Below are positions 23,138-33,762 of a DNA stretch of 64,000 nt, piece after piece (position 1 is the first letter of the stretch; each line of letters begins with the position of its first letter). The notes beneath the pieces are model-generated. The model saw only the letters and a program-made list of their open reading frames with translations. It was not told where the DNA came from and did not search any database. The position numbers and the translations under genes are program-made. The DNA is from Protopterus annectens (Eukaryota; Chordata; Ceratodontiformes; Protopteridae): positions 1,506,507,545 through 1,506,571,544 of the forward strand of contig NC_056744.1 of NCBI RefSeq assembly GCF_019279795.1, read 5' to 3'.

Positions 23138-24200
23138 CTGGGCATGAATCCATACATCACAAGATGTATTGCAAACTGGCTCACAGATAGATTCCACAAA
23201 CTAAGAGTTGCTGGCTACATGTCAGACTCTATACCAGTAAAAACTGGTGTCCCCCAGGGTTCAGTCCTGGGGTCCCTCCTGTTTGATATAGACTTCTCAA
23301 ATGTACATGCCAACACAGGAGGGTTGTGGTTAACTAAGTTTGCTGGGAACTGTAAAGTGTTTGCCATAATAGATTCCCCGGATGACACAAATATTCTCCA
23401 GAAGGGACTCTATGAGACGGAAGTGTGGTGTCAGAATCATGGCCTCAAGCTCAATGTGGAGGAATGCATAGTGATCCCCTTTGGTGAAAACACAGTACAC
23501 ACAAACTACCACATAGGTGTTACCCCCTTAACACTGACAAGGTAATAAGGGATCTGGGGACACAAGTAGATAGTCATCTTTCCTTTGACAACCATGTTGG
23601 GAAATCCTATGTGGCCCACCTAATCAACAAAGGGTTTGCATCAGGATCCAAAGAGGTATTGGTAGCCCTCTACTCTTTAGTCATCAGACCCATCATTGAG
23701 TACAATGCACCATTTTGGATGTACTCGACTACGCATATCCTGCAACTGTAGAGACCACAGAGGTACCTCACCAAGAGGATTACTGGCCTCAAACAGCTGT
23801 GTTATGTAACAAAACTGGTAAAACTAAATCTGTTCTTTGTTGCTTACCGCCTACTCAGAGGCACACTCTGCCTAACATACAGAGCCATGTCCAACACATA
23901 ACTGCTGAGCATGCTCCATCTACAGATAACAAAACTGAGTTTCCCTACACACTCCAGGGATATGAACCTCATCACAACAATGAATACAACATGCTGGTGG
24001 GATAGAGTACCTTCCCAGACACTTGCCTTACTGTGGAAAAGAGTCCCAATGTACATCAGACAGAGCACCTCACTTACACTCTTCAATAGGAACCTTGATG
24101 AGTGGATGGGAAACAGACAATTCACACCAGCCATCACATCAGCAGCCCCACTAGAAAGGGGCTTAGGGTACTAACTATTAGAATGAGGGCTTGGGATACT
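23138..24200 (+). mobile_element. Older CR1-like LINE, 3' segment
   Basis: Continuation of the copy at 21376-21974. ORF 23132-23545 has RT motifs (TGVPQGSVLGSLLFDIDF); the polymerase box reads FAGN in place of FADD, so it is dead. C-terminal blocks follow at 23715-24170 (LTLFNRNLDEWMGNRQFTPA). The 3' octamers are unclear; a reversed octamer (AGGTTCATAGG) stands at 24262-24275. Confidence 0.7.
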
Positions 24201-24570
24201 ACCCAATAGGGTGGTGAAAGCTGCACAACTTGCCTAGGCTAACATATGCCTTATTGAAGATAGGTTCATAGGTATGCAGTAGACTATGTGACAGGTACAT
24301 GTCTACAGATAGTAGATGTGTACTTCATTGTACCGTCATGTTGTACAGCAGGCACATGGGCCACATAAACTGTAATGCTTACAGCTACTGGTGGCTGTTA
24401 TGTACACTGGGTGAGATGTGCACCTCATGTCTGTTGTGCCATTGGGATGTGTGCTGGGTGGGACAGTCCTGGATGACTCCCTGTCATGGTCACCCTCTTA
24501 CACACACATCTCTGCCCATCCATCTTTGGCTTATTATTCTGTGTTCCCACTACATATATATATATATATA
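24201..24570. other. TG-rich spacer between CR1 copies
   Basis: No coding sequence recognised; ends in a short (TA)n at 24550-24571. Confidence 0.4.
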
Positions 24571-26330
24571 GGTACATAGGTAGGTAATAAGCTATCTGCC
24601 TGAAGGCATATTTTAGTATGGCCAGAGTATGCAGCTATCACCACCCATGGAGTTAGTTCCCTAGGCCTCTGTGTAGTAGAGCTGATGAAGTGATCCATGG
24701 CGTGACAGTTCAGTTTCACATACACTCATCAAGGCTCCTCTGGAAGAGTGTCAGTGGGGGACTCAGCTTAATGTAGGTTGGGAGGGAGCCTGTTCCAAAG
24801 AAAGGGAAGTCTGTGAGTTATTAATGTATCCCTCCAACATGTTCTATTTATTGTTGTGATGATGATATCCCTAGAGCATGTAGTACAGTGAGCTTGGGGT
24901 TACTTCAGATAGCACATGTACATCCGTTCTGCATTGGACATGGACCTGTCTGTTGGGCAGAGATCACCTGAGTGGACAGTATGCAACAGAGTACAGATTG
25001 AGTTAAATTCAGTCTTGTTGCATGGGGCAACTGTTTGAGGCCAGTAAAGTTGTCTTTCCAGCTGCTGAAGGTACCTAGTCAGATTCATCGCAAGTGTGTT
25101 GTGGTACTCTATGATGGGTCTGATGACTGATGAGTAGAGGGAACCTCATTTGACCTACATGCAAAGACCTTTGCAGTTTGTGGGAACATATAGCATGATT
25201 TTCTAACCACTTTGTGAATGTGTTTCTGGAAATAGTGATGATTATCCACATGTGTCCATAGATCCCTTATTATTACCTCCATATTTAGGGTGTTGGCACC
25301 TATGTGGTATTTGTATGACTGTAGCTCGAGCTCATAAATTTGACACCGCATCTGTCTGACTGAGACCCTTTTTAAGGATGTCTCTGTTGTCCCAAACATT
25401 GATTATGACAACCTTTTTCCAGTCATCCACAAACGTTGCTAAATATAGCCCTTGTGTTTGACTGTATTTCTGAAAAGTATACACCAGACAGGAGGGTTCC
25501 CAGGTCTGAGCCATGGGGGGCAGCAGTTGTTACCAGCTTGAACAGGAGACCACAATTCTTACCTTGTGGGATCTATCTGTGCCCTAGTTGGCAATCCATC
25601 AGATGACATACGTGTTTATGCACAGGTTGTTGATTTTGTGGATACAGCATGTGTGTGGGATGTTGGAAGAGGGTTTTTTAAGGTCTATGTAGACCGTGTG
25701 TAGCTGATTTCATTGATGCATGTCCTGGGTGACTGCCTTGAAAACTGTCTAGCAGGTTTAGGAACTATGATCTGCTCCTCACCAAACAAAAATGGGTAGA
25801 GTTGGGTGTTTGTAGGCTCTCAATAGCTCTGTTTATGAGTTCCATAATGATGGACTCTATGGCCTTGCACATCAGGCTTATTAGGCTTATAAGACAATAG
25901 TACCCATGGTCTGTTGTGCACCAACACTCGTGGAGTGTGCCAAGCGTTGCTGTAACCCATTCAACAGTTTCATATCCTGTAGAGACAGTAAGTCTCAACA
26001 GACCATTCAGGTGTAGGGTCTGTTTGTTTTGGAGTTCACATATGACACAGCCAGGGAAACCATGTTATCCCATACATGCCGTTTAACCATTGTATACGTT
26101 ATTTCTGGGTTTTCACAATCTCCAGGTATGATAATCGGCCCTTTTGTCAGTGAGAAGGGGGTAAATATGTATGAACCTGTCTGACAAGATATTGGCAATG
26201 TCAGTCATGTACATGTATTCATTTACAGTTTGCACTGACTCAGAACATATATGAGTTTACATTGATATTTATGACATAGTGAAAGAAAGCTTCATTGTTC
26301 TCTATGGACTCTTTGACCATGGCTTGGATA
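24571..26330 (-). mobile_element. CR1-like LINE, strongly decayed
   Basis: Minus-strand CR1 relic with its 3' octamer-like end at 24571-24590 (complement TACCTACCTATGTACC). RT fragments can be followed at 25332-25514 and 25765-25998 (ISLISLMCKAIESIIMELIN, then RAIESLQTPNSTHF), the C-terminal part at 24900-25400 and linker remnants to about 26330. Stops are frequent; it is among the oldest copies. Confidence 0.6.
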
Positions 26331-27235
26331 ATATTAGGAGTGCTCATTGTTTCTTAATGATACTATTCAGAGAATTATTGATCTTTGCTTTTTCACTTAC
26401 TTTGAACAACGTAAGTACTTGGAGTACATAGTTTGATTATGATAGGTGTCTAATATATTATATGGGTCTGTTTTCATATCAGTGTGTGCACAAGGCAGGA
26501 TTGGTGAATAGTGACAAGTGTCTGGAGTAAGACCTGCAACTGCCAGATATGTGTGGCCCACTGCTCTACTCAGACATGGCCTAAGTGCGTGAGCATGCCC
26601 AGTATGACCTTTCAGTACGTTGCTGACTGAAATTTGCTAAATTTAAGTGTGTGAGCATGCCCAGTATGAGCATATATACTATATGTGTGTGAAAATCAAG
26701 TTGGTTTTTACTTCAGGGCTCACCTTTGCGTTGTACATCGACAGGAAGCACAGTGTGCCTGCAGGGCTTCCATAAGTCATTCTACATACAGTGGAGACAG
26801 CTATTATTTGTACATTTCTACCCGGGGACACACCTGATTGTTACTGTGGGTGTACATAGGATGAAGGGTTCACCTGACACTTATACACATTTGCTAGGCC
26901 TGCACTGCTATGTCAGGTACTCCATTTCAGTCAGTACTGTTGCCTATCATACTGGCTTGAGGCATACTACTGTACTACAGACCTTAGCTTCCAATTACAC
27001 ACATATTACTTTGTGACTTCATGGCCTACTCAACCCACATCACACTGCCTGGCCTGCTGTTATCTGTCTGCATAGGCCTGGGGGGAGGTTACTCATATGC
27101 CTCTTCAGATGGCATGATACAGCATTTGTTTGTATTTGCGTTTGTCTACATTTGTCCTGCTGGCTGTGATTGTTAGGTATGTGACACCCCCCTACTAGTA
27201 TGTGTGAGTGAGTTAAGTTGTGTCTGTGCCGGTGA
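26331..27235. other. No gene recognised; short duplication
   Basis: Contains a 25-bp direct repeat (AGTGYGTGAGCATGCCCAGT and a few bases more) at about 26584 and 26652. No coding sequence was recognised. Confidence 0.4.
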
Positions 27236-27415
27236 AATGCTGTCATGGCTTAGTGGTTCAATACTGTGACTATAGTGCATTGTATCCTGAGTTCAAGCCC
27301 TGTCACTGCTTTTTATTTTCCTGCTGGGCAAACCAGACTGATTAAGGAACAGTAAAGCAGGTGTGAGCGTGTTTACTCAACTTTGCTCAACTTTGCCCGA
27401 CTTTGCCCAACGTTG
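27236..27415 (+). mobile_element. tRNA-derived SINE, 5' half (split)
   Basis: Head with A box TGGCTTAGTGG (27246-27256) and B box GTTCAAGCC (27291-27299), both matching the pol III consensus, followed by the first 10-bp units. Same family as 4626-5065. A Penelope-like element divides it; the 3' half is at 30044-30175. Confidence 0.7.
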
Positions 27416-28011
27416 AAAATATCGGATCCCAGACTCTCCGCTCAAAAACATCTTTGAATTTTAATTTTAAGTGCGGTAAAATAGCAATACACTTTTCGTC
27501 AAGACTGATGTGTTAACTTCCTCAGAAACTTTAAAACAATACCACAAACTGCTATTTAAAGTTTAGCTACAACAATCAATCAATTGTACCTTAAAGACAT
27601 ATACTATAATTTTACATATTATTGGTTTTGCATTCTCTCCGGGGCTTTTTCATTAACTTAATATACGCTCTAAGGGATTAAACTCACTTGGACTACCACA
27701 ATTTTAACATTAACTTTCACACTATTAGAAAACCATTAAATAGTAGCATAGTATGTATATATTTTAAATAACCACTATTTAGTAGTATACTAAATTAAAA
27801 TATGTATAAACAATAAATGAATAAAAAATATATATAATAATACAGATCACAGATAAAAACAAATACAAATACAAATACAAATCCCAGTATAGTTAACAGG
27901 ACCCTGACCTAATTACAATAAAATATTTATATATGTATTTAATATATTTACTGCATAAATTTAATACAAAAATTAAAAAATTAAAAAATTAGACATTCGG
28001 TTCATTTAATC
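27416..28011. repeat. Left inverted arm (pLTR) of the Penelope-like element
   Basis: Reverse complement of 29411-30006 with scattered mismatches and small gaps. The outer end begins AAAATATCGGATCCCAGACT. The arm is AT-rich and carries a hammerhead-like motif on the minus strand. Confidence 0.85.
27453..27542 (-). ncRNA. Hammerhead-ribozyme-like motif, left arm
   Basis: Minus strand: core CTGAGGA (27525-27519), one extra A, stem II GTTAACAC/GTCTTGAC with loop ATCA (one C-C mismatch), core GAAA (27497-27494), stem III of five pairs (AAGTG/CACTT) and then A at 27468 as the expected NUH cleavage position. The flanks can pair as stem I (AAATT against AGTTT, then more pairs past a bulge). This is the layout of a type I hammerhead, a motif known from PLE terminal repeats. 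The extra A and the mismatch may weaken it; activity is not shown. Confidence 0.5.
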
Positions 28012-28021
28012 ATTTATCCTA

Positions 28022-28441
28022 TTCCAGGGAACTGATGTTGAATTAAAGGGCTTGTTAGAAATGTTTAACAAAAGTACCAACTTCTTGAGTTTCACATTCA
28101 GTTATAGTAAAGATAGAATAGTATACCTGGATGTGGATTTAAGGAAGGATTATGATGAAAAGATGTTTGTTTCTAGGATATACAGGAAGGTGACCCATTC
28201 CAATATGTACTTGCATTTTACTAGCTGCCACCATACGTATCAGAAGAGATCTGTAGTTAAGGAGCAACTAGTTAGGGCAGCCAGGATGACAACTAAGGAT
28301 GAGGAGTTTGAAGAGGAGTGCATCTTGATGTCTAACTTCTTTAAGCAGAGGGGTTATCCTTCCCATTTCCTACAGGGGATCATCAAGGAAGTCCAGCATA
28401 AAAGATCGGTAGGGGACTATGTAAGACAAATGGAGGGGGTG
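28022..28441 (+). pseudogene. Penelope-like reverse transcriptase, C-terminal remnant
   Basis: The frame opens directly behind the left arm with QGTDVEL and goes on with YLDVDL, the run IYRKVTHSNMYLHFTSCH and the 'R, 20-30 residues, RGYP' block (FFKQRGYPSHFL). This order is typical of the end of the PLE polymerase, just after its catalytic aspartates, which are absent. A TAG at 28442 stops the frame; the endonuclease part continues in the frame starting at 28444, so one frameshift separates two halves of a single former protein. Confidence 0.75.
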
Positions 28442-28443
28442 TA

Positions 28444-29121
28444 GTGGAGAGTACAAATGAAGAAATGGTTAATACCTGTGGTTTTGTATGCACATTTAAC
28501 ATCGGCTCCCATAAAATAATGAATATTATTACAAAAAATTGGGACTTCTTGACGAGTGATAAACATTTCAGGGAAATCTTTCCAGAAAGGCCTAAAATTA
28601 TATATAGGCGTGGTAATAATTTGAAAGAAATTCTGGAAGCCAACGGAGGAGTAAATACTAATAAAGAAGGTATGTACAGGTGCAACATGTGTAGGTACTG
28701 TAAGTATATTGATGTAGGTTGCAATTTTAGTATTGGTAACCAGAAATACAGGTCTAATGGGAGATTTAACTGTAACAGTAAACAAGTGGTATATCTAGCT
28801 AAATGTACAAGTTGTCCAGCTTTCTATATCAGAAAAAATGATAGAAAGCTTGGCGAAAGAATCTACGAGCATATTTATTGTATTAGTAGGAACAAATTAG
28901 AGAATGCATTAGCTAGACATGCAAGTGAGTCTGTTGGCCATAATTTTAATTTTAGGGTCATTGACCAATTGAAGAAAGATGAAAGGGGTGGACCAGAGTC
29001 GTTGAAGTTGGAGAGGAAGGAACTCCTATGGCAGCTCAGGGTAAATGCCTGTCAATTTCCAGGCATTAATGAAATGACTTCTATTATGTGTATACTTAGG
29101 TTGAAAAATTTAGTTAGGTAA
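28444..29121 (+). pseudogene. Penelope-like GIY-YIG endonuclease domain
   Basis: 225 codons. First a linker (NIGSHKIMNIITKNWDFL, then FPERPKIIYRRGNNLKEIL) as in other PLEs, then a Cys cluster (CNMCRYC) and the GIY-YIG nuclease: VVYLAKC, CPAFYIRK, catalytic-type Arg in RKLGERIYEH, and the end block ELLWQLRVNACQFPGINE. The second half of the signature usually reads Y(I/V)G and here is YIRK, so the glycine is lost. The nuclease would nick target DNA for target-primed reverse transcription. The domain is open to its stop, but without an RT the element is dead. Confidence 0.75.
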
Positions 29122-29410
29122 ATGTTAGTAAAACTAGTAAAAACTAGTCTAATTGAATACTATATCTAACAATATTATTGAAAACTGGTTGTTTGTTAAA
29201 AGGTTTAGATAGGGATGATGGAGTAAAGTCATCCCTTAATGGGGTTAAAGCTGGGCATAATAAATTTTGTGAGTGGCATGTTTCTATGTTTATATGTGTA
29301 TACGTCCACATGTTTAAAGAGATAAATGTATTTTTAGGCGTTTAAACATCCCCTTATGGTTTTATCTGTCAGTGGAGAAATGTGTATCCTATTAGAATGT
29401 AATTTAATAT
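29122..29410. other. 3' untranslated part of the Penelope-like element
   Basis: AT-rich sequence between the endonuclease stop and the right arm; no further motif seen. Confidence 0.5.
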
Positions 29411-30006
29411 GATTAAATGAACCGAATGTCTAATTTTTAAATTTTTTAATTTTTGTATTAAATTTATGCAGCAAATATATTAAATACATATATAAATATT
29501 TTTATTGTAATTAGGTCAGGGTCCTGTTAACTATACTGGGATTTGTATTTGTATTTGTTTTTATCTTTGATCTGTATTATTATATATATTTTTTATTCAT
29601 TTATTGTTTATACATATTTTAATTTAGTATACTGCTAAATAGTGGTTATTTAAAATATATACATACTATGCTACTATTTTATGGTTTTCTAATAGTGTGA
29701 AAGTTAATGTTAAAATTGTGCTAGTCCAAGTGAGTTTAATCCCTTAGAGGATATATTAAGTTAATGAAAAAGCCCTGGAGAGAATGTAAAACCAATAGTA
29801 TGTAAAATTATAGTATATGCCTTTAAGGTACAATTGATTGATTGTTGTAGCTACACTTTAAATAGCGGTTTGTGGTATTGTTTTAAAGTTTCTGAGGAAG
29901 TTAAGACATCAGTCTTGACAAAAAGTGTATTGCTATTTTAACGCACTTAAAATTAAAATTAAAATTCAAAGATTTTTTGCGCGGAGAGTCTGGGATCCAA
30001 TATTTT
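29411..30006. repeat. Right inverted arm (pLTR) of the Penelope-like element
   Basis: Inverted partner of 27416-28011. It is followed by about 37 bases (30007-30043) not present at the left end. Confidence 0.85.
29873..29968 (+). ncRNA. Hammerhead-ribozyme-like motif, right arm (core changed)
   Basis: Same layout as in the left arm: CTGAGGA (29892-29898), stem II GTTAAGAC/GTCTTGAC with eight pairs and loop ATCA, stem III AAGTG/CACTT, A at 29949. The core that should read GAAA is AAAA: the G at 29920 is A. That G is needed for catalysis in hammerheads, so this copy is expected to be inactive. Confidence 0.45.
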
Positions 30007-30043
30007 TTGCTGTTTAAGTTGTTGGAACATTTTTCTTGGATTT

Positions 30044-30180
30044 CCCAACGTTGCTCAACATTGCCCGACACTGCGTTGGTTAGCGTGGTGCGCAGCTACG
30101 CACAATTTAATTTAAATATGCTCAATACTGGTAAAATGTGCTTAGCAGTGCTTTATATTGCTTAAAATAGGGAACTCATG
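30044..30180 (+). mobile_element. tRNA-derived SINE, 3' half (split)
   Basis: Continues the SINE of 27236-27415: further 10-bp units (CCCAACGTTG, CTCAACATTG, CCCGACACTG) and the tail up to ACTCATGCCTCA. It matches the reverse complement of 4626-4840. Confidence 0.7.
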
Positions 30181-30319
30181 CCTCAGGTGGTGCTGCAGGT
30201 CTGCCTATGTCGGATACACATAGTACACTCCCTATACATGTTTGAAAATAGGTAGTGTCAAGTTAGGCATCCCTTTTACTGTATGTGTGAGTCAGAGAGA
30301 GGTGTCATTTCCAGGGTCC

Positions 30320-31471
30320 CTACTGAGTCAGTGTATGTGCTATGCGTTGCCTCTTTTCCAAGGCCAGGGCATACTGGGCATGCCTCCTTCTGCCTACTGG
30401 GGCAGGCTCAGGTTATTCCTCTTCTGAGTCACGCTCTGCCTGTGCAGGTCTTGGCAATGGTGGGGGGCTGTTTGGCCCTGCCCCATGCTGTTCCTGCTGC
30501 AGCTGTTTTCACAGGATCATACTGTGTAGCATGGCACATACCATGACAATTTGTGTACATGTAGTTGGTGAGTACTGCAAGGCTCCACCAGATGTGTCCA
30601 GGCACTGGAACCTTGACTTGAGCATCCCAAACACACGATCAATAATGTTTCTTGTTTGTGCGTGTGCCTCATTATGCAGTTCTTGTTCGGGTGCGTGTGC
30701 ATTTCTGGTGGGTGCCATCAGCCATGGCTCCAGTGCGAATCCAGCATCCCCCACTAGGTGATCATCAGGGATGTCCCAATTGGCAAATCTCTGGTACAGC
30801 TGCATCAGATGCCAGATGTGGGAATTGTGATAGCTTCCAGGGCAGCCAGCACACACATTCATTATTATGCCCTGGGCATCGCACACGACCTGGCAGTTGA
30901 TGGAGAGGAAGCCCTTGCAGTTGATGTAGACCCTACCCCGCTCACCAGGTGGTGCTTTCATGTGTATGTGTGTGCAGTCTATTGCACCCACTACCTCAGG
31001 GTATTTTGCTATTTGGTGGAAAAGATGCATACTGCTGGCCAATGCCTCACGAGAATTGGGAAAATATACATGCTCACCAACATGTGCTGACATGGCATCC
31101 AGGAACTGGTGCAGTACCCTGGATGCTGATGCCTGTGACATTCCCATCATATCACCAGTTGGTCTCTGGAGGGTACCTGTAGCTAGTATTCTTAGGCCAA
31201 CACATACCTTGGTATCCACTGGGATGGGTTCCCCTCTCTTGGTTCTGTGTGTGAGGTGTGGCCGGCACAGCTCAACAATTTGCTGCAGGAGGTCTCTGTC
31301 CATCCTATAGTGCTCCACTATCTCCAGCTCATGTAGCCCCTGGTAGGTTACCCTGGGTCTCTATACTCTTCTCCGTCTACTCACTGTGGGTTGCTCAGCA
31401 GCATTCACAACATCACCACCCTCAGCACCTTGCACATGTTCATCTATGATAGCAAGAGCAGCCCCTAACAT
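30320..31471 (-). pseudogene. HARBI1-like PIF/Harbinger transposase
   Basis: DDE-type transposase of the PIF/Harbinger superfamily. From an ATG at 31471 (MLGAALAII) it runs through a helix-turn-helix-like region (SQASASRVLHQF) to the catalytic part: first Asp in GAIDCTHIHM, second Asp in LVGDAGFALEPW, and the block TRNIIDRVFGMLKSRF, where the third acidic residue, Glu in most relatives, is Asp. The main open part is 30509-31318 (269 codons). In-frame stops just above 31318 (TAG), below 30509 (TGA) and in the C-terminal tail (TAA) break it. Length matches HARBI1-type proteins of about 350 residues. A decayed homologue lies at 44.0-44.9 kb. The nearest Myb gene of plus orientation is 16 kb away. 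Confidence 0.8.
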
Positions 31472-32640
31472 TTTGTCTGACTTTAAAGTTTTTAAGCTTT
31501 CCCTCTTTGTATACTGCAGTGTTGCAGAGTTCTTGGGGAAAAAACAGGGAAGAATGTTGTTTGCAGAGTTTAAAGTGCTGGGGTGGGCTGGGCTAGTCTG
31601 CTGCCTGTGCAATTGGCTGATTCTGATATATTTCACCTGGCAGCTCTGCTAGTTCTCCTTGGTTAAATTCCTACTACTTATTTTCCTTCCTTTTCCCTTT
31701 CTGTTTCCACCCGGGGCAGCGCCGCGCAAACACGTGCAAACGAGCACACACACGTGTGCGCACACTGTGCCCGTTTGCAAGAAATTTCAGATATTTTCAT
31801 GGCGTACACGTTTGGTTTCTGATTTTCAAAAAGGACAACTGTAGACATGCCTCTTGCAATCCTGAGCAACTCAGGGCAAACACAAGACACTGTGCTCCAA
31901 TAAGCATACAGCCTTTCTGACATACCCCCTCATGATGTCACCTATCTTCTACTCTACTACTCACCTACTCCTACACTTACAGTCTTGGGACATGGCTCAC
32001 ATGCTGGGGAAAATTGGGATTCACTATCCTTATCCTCATTTGCATAGGATTGCCTACTAATGCTTGGTTACATCTCTCACACTGAGCTCCCCCCCCCCCC
32101 TTAGCAACCAGTACTCATTGGCCATGTTGTCTTCAGCCTGCCATTCACCTGCATGGCAGGATAAGCTTTTTACTGAAAATGCCTATTTTTGGCTATTTTG
32201 AAATTATTTTCTTGTTTTTTTAAGTGCCACACGTTTGCGCGGCGCTGCGCTATGCTTAAACATCGGAGATCGGGGAACAAAAAATTTTAGATTTTAATAA
32301 TTTTAAACTTTTAGAAATGCCAATGGCCTTATATTTGGCCACTGGCATGCTTCCTCAACTGGATGCATCCTTTATTTGGAGCTGTCATAGCTCCGTTTTG
32401 CTATTTGCAGAATGGTACTCTGTTACCAACGGAGTACATTTCTGCAGATAACACTACTCTTCCACGAACAGGTTAGTGCTTCCTGGATTGCAAATTTACC
32501 TAATTTGCATAGTTTTCAGCAGCAAATGAGGTAATTTGCATACCATGACACTGTTCGTGCAAGACTAGCTTTAGAACCTCTCATGCACGCCCCTGACGGC
32601 TGTTGCTGGATTGCTCGGCAGACATATTGGCTGTCTGATG
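31472..32640. other. Flank of the Harbinger relic; no gene
   Basis: Holds G/C-rich inverted words (GCGCAAAC, ACACACGTGTGCGC near 31746, GTTTGCGCGGCGCTGCGC near 32232) that may come from Harbinger ends, and a C-run near 32090-32100. Terminal repeats could not be paired by eye. Confidence 0.35.
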
Positions 32641-32649
32641 CCTAACTCT

Positions 32650-33315
32650 ACTCTACAACTCTGTGCAAGCTTTTGTAAATCCAGCCCAATATATTGGAGA
32701 TGCTTGCAGAGTTGTAAAGCAGATTGGATACATGTATTTCATGAATGTATTAAAGTTAAAACATTTTGGGAAGATGTTAGCAATTTCATACAAGCCATAT
32801 TCTCAGTTACATTTGTAGTAAGTAAATCTCTAATTTTGTTGAATGTTAATGAGAATTTAGAATTAAATAATAGCAATCTCTACCTACTATGGAACATTCT
32901 AGCAAATGCTAGAAAATGTATTACCAGAAAATGGAAATCAAATCTGGAACCATCATTTAAAGAATTTCTGCTAATATTGAAGGAAAATGCATTACCGGAA
33001 ACCAGAGTAAAAGAACTAAGAATAGCACCAAGACGATGGAACAAGAATCCATGGGGAAAAATACTATCACTTATAGAGACACTAAACTTGAATTTAAACC
33101 CTTAATCAGAGTGAAAGAAAAAGGAACAAATGATCTCTCATTAATATGATGTTACTCTGAATAGACTGATCAATATAATAATTTAATTTCAGGCCAACTG
33201 TAAATATTGTATATAGTTAATCATACTGTTTTACTTATCAGAAAATGTTTTAAGATTATTATAGAATGGAATAATTTGAAAAATTAATAAAAAAAATTTG
33301 GAGTAAAAAAAAGAA
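32650..33315 (+). mobile_element. L1-type LINE, 3' end of ORF2
   Basis: The reading frame to 33105 has the C-terminal L1 ORF2 pattern: Cys/His block (YWRCLQSCKADWIHVFHEC), KTFWEDV, and ILANARKCITRKWKS. A short AT-rich 3' UTR ends in A-rich sequence at 33286-33312. It is 5'-truncated, as is usual for L1. It encodes only the end of the replication protein and is not functional. Confidence 0.65.
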
Positions 33316-33523
33316 TGTTTCAGAAATGACTCAACTGTGAGGCAGAAGGTTGTGAACTGAACCCATGGGCATCCTCACAATATGAGCACATAGACACTTA
33401 ACATGAAGATCCACTCATGTTGGGTGAGCAGATGGCTGTAACAAAGGAAATGGTACTTTTGAGGCAAGAGTCTGGGACACAGGATCTGAATTACCTAGAA
33501 ATACTAAGACCTTGTTAAGTTTA
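33316..33523. other. Short flank, with start of a second L1 fragment
   Basis: From about 33480 the plus strand encodes SELPRNTKTLLSLIL, which continues in frame at 39361 across the hAT insertion (MAAKKAISRKWKSKFKLT), the same L1 C-terminal region as at 32.9 kb. Confidence 0.5.
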
Positions 33524-33531
33524 ATTCTGAT
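33524..33531. repeat. 8-bp target-site duplication, left (ATTCTGAT)
   Basis: Identical to 39353-39360; flanks the hAT-type element. Confidence 0.85.
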
Positions 33532-33762
33532 CAGTGGCAGGTCGTGCCATTGGAATGCAGGACTGCAGCCCCCCAAGCTGTGGAAGAAAGAAAGAAAGAA
33601 AAGAACATGTTTAAAAATAAAAAAAAATATTTATTAATTATTTAAATATTTACTGGCTGGGCAAGTGCTGTAAGCGAGTCCGACTGACTTGCAAAGTCCT
33701 GGAACTCGTACTGCGCATGCTCGGCGAGTTCGGTTTTTTTTAGTTTTTGACTGTAAATCTGC

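Larger units (their letters stand above)
27416..30043 (+). mobile_element. Penelope-like element, 5'-truncated, with long inverted arms
   Basis: A 2.63-kb insertion in a SINE. Penelope-like elements (PLEs) are retroelements with a telomerase-related RT and usually a GIY-YIG endonuclease. Here 595-bp arms in inverted orientation (27416-28011 and 29411-30006) enclose the C-terminal RT end and the endonuclease; about 37 further bases follow the right arm. PLE terminal repeats (pLTRs) may be direct or inverted, and a short extension at one end is described for the family. The RT catalytic region is missing, so this copy cannot move. Flanks share CCCAACGTTG, either a TSD or one more 10-bp unit of the SINE. 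Confidence 0.8.
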
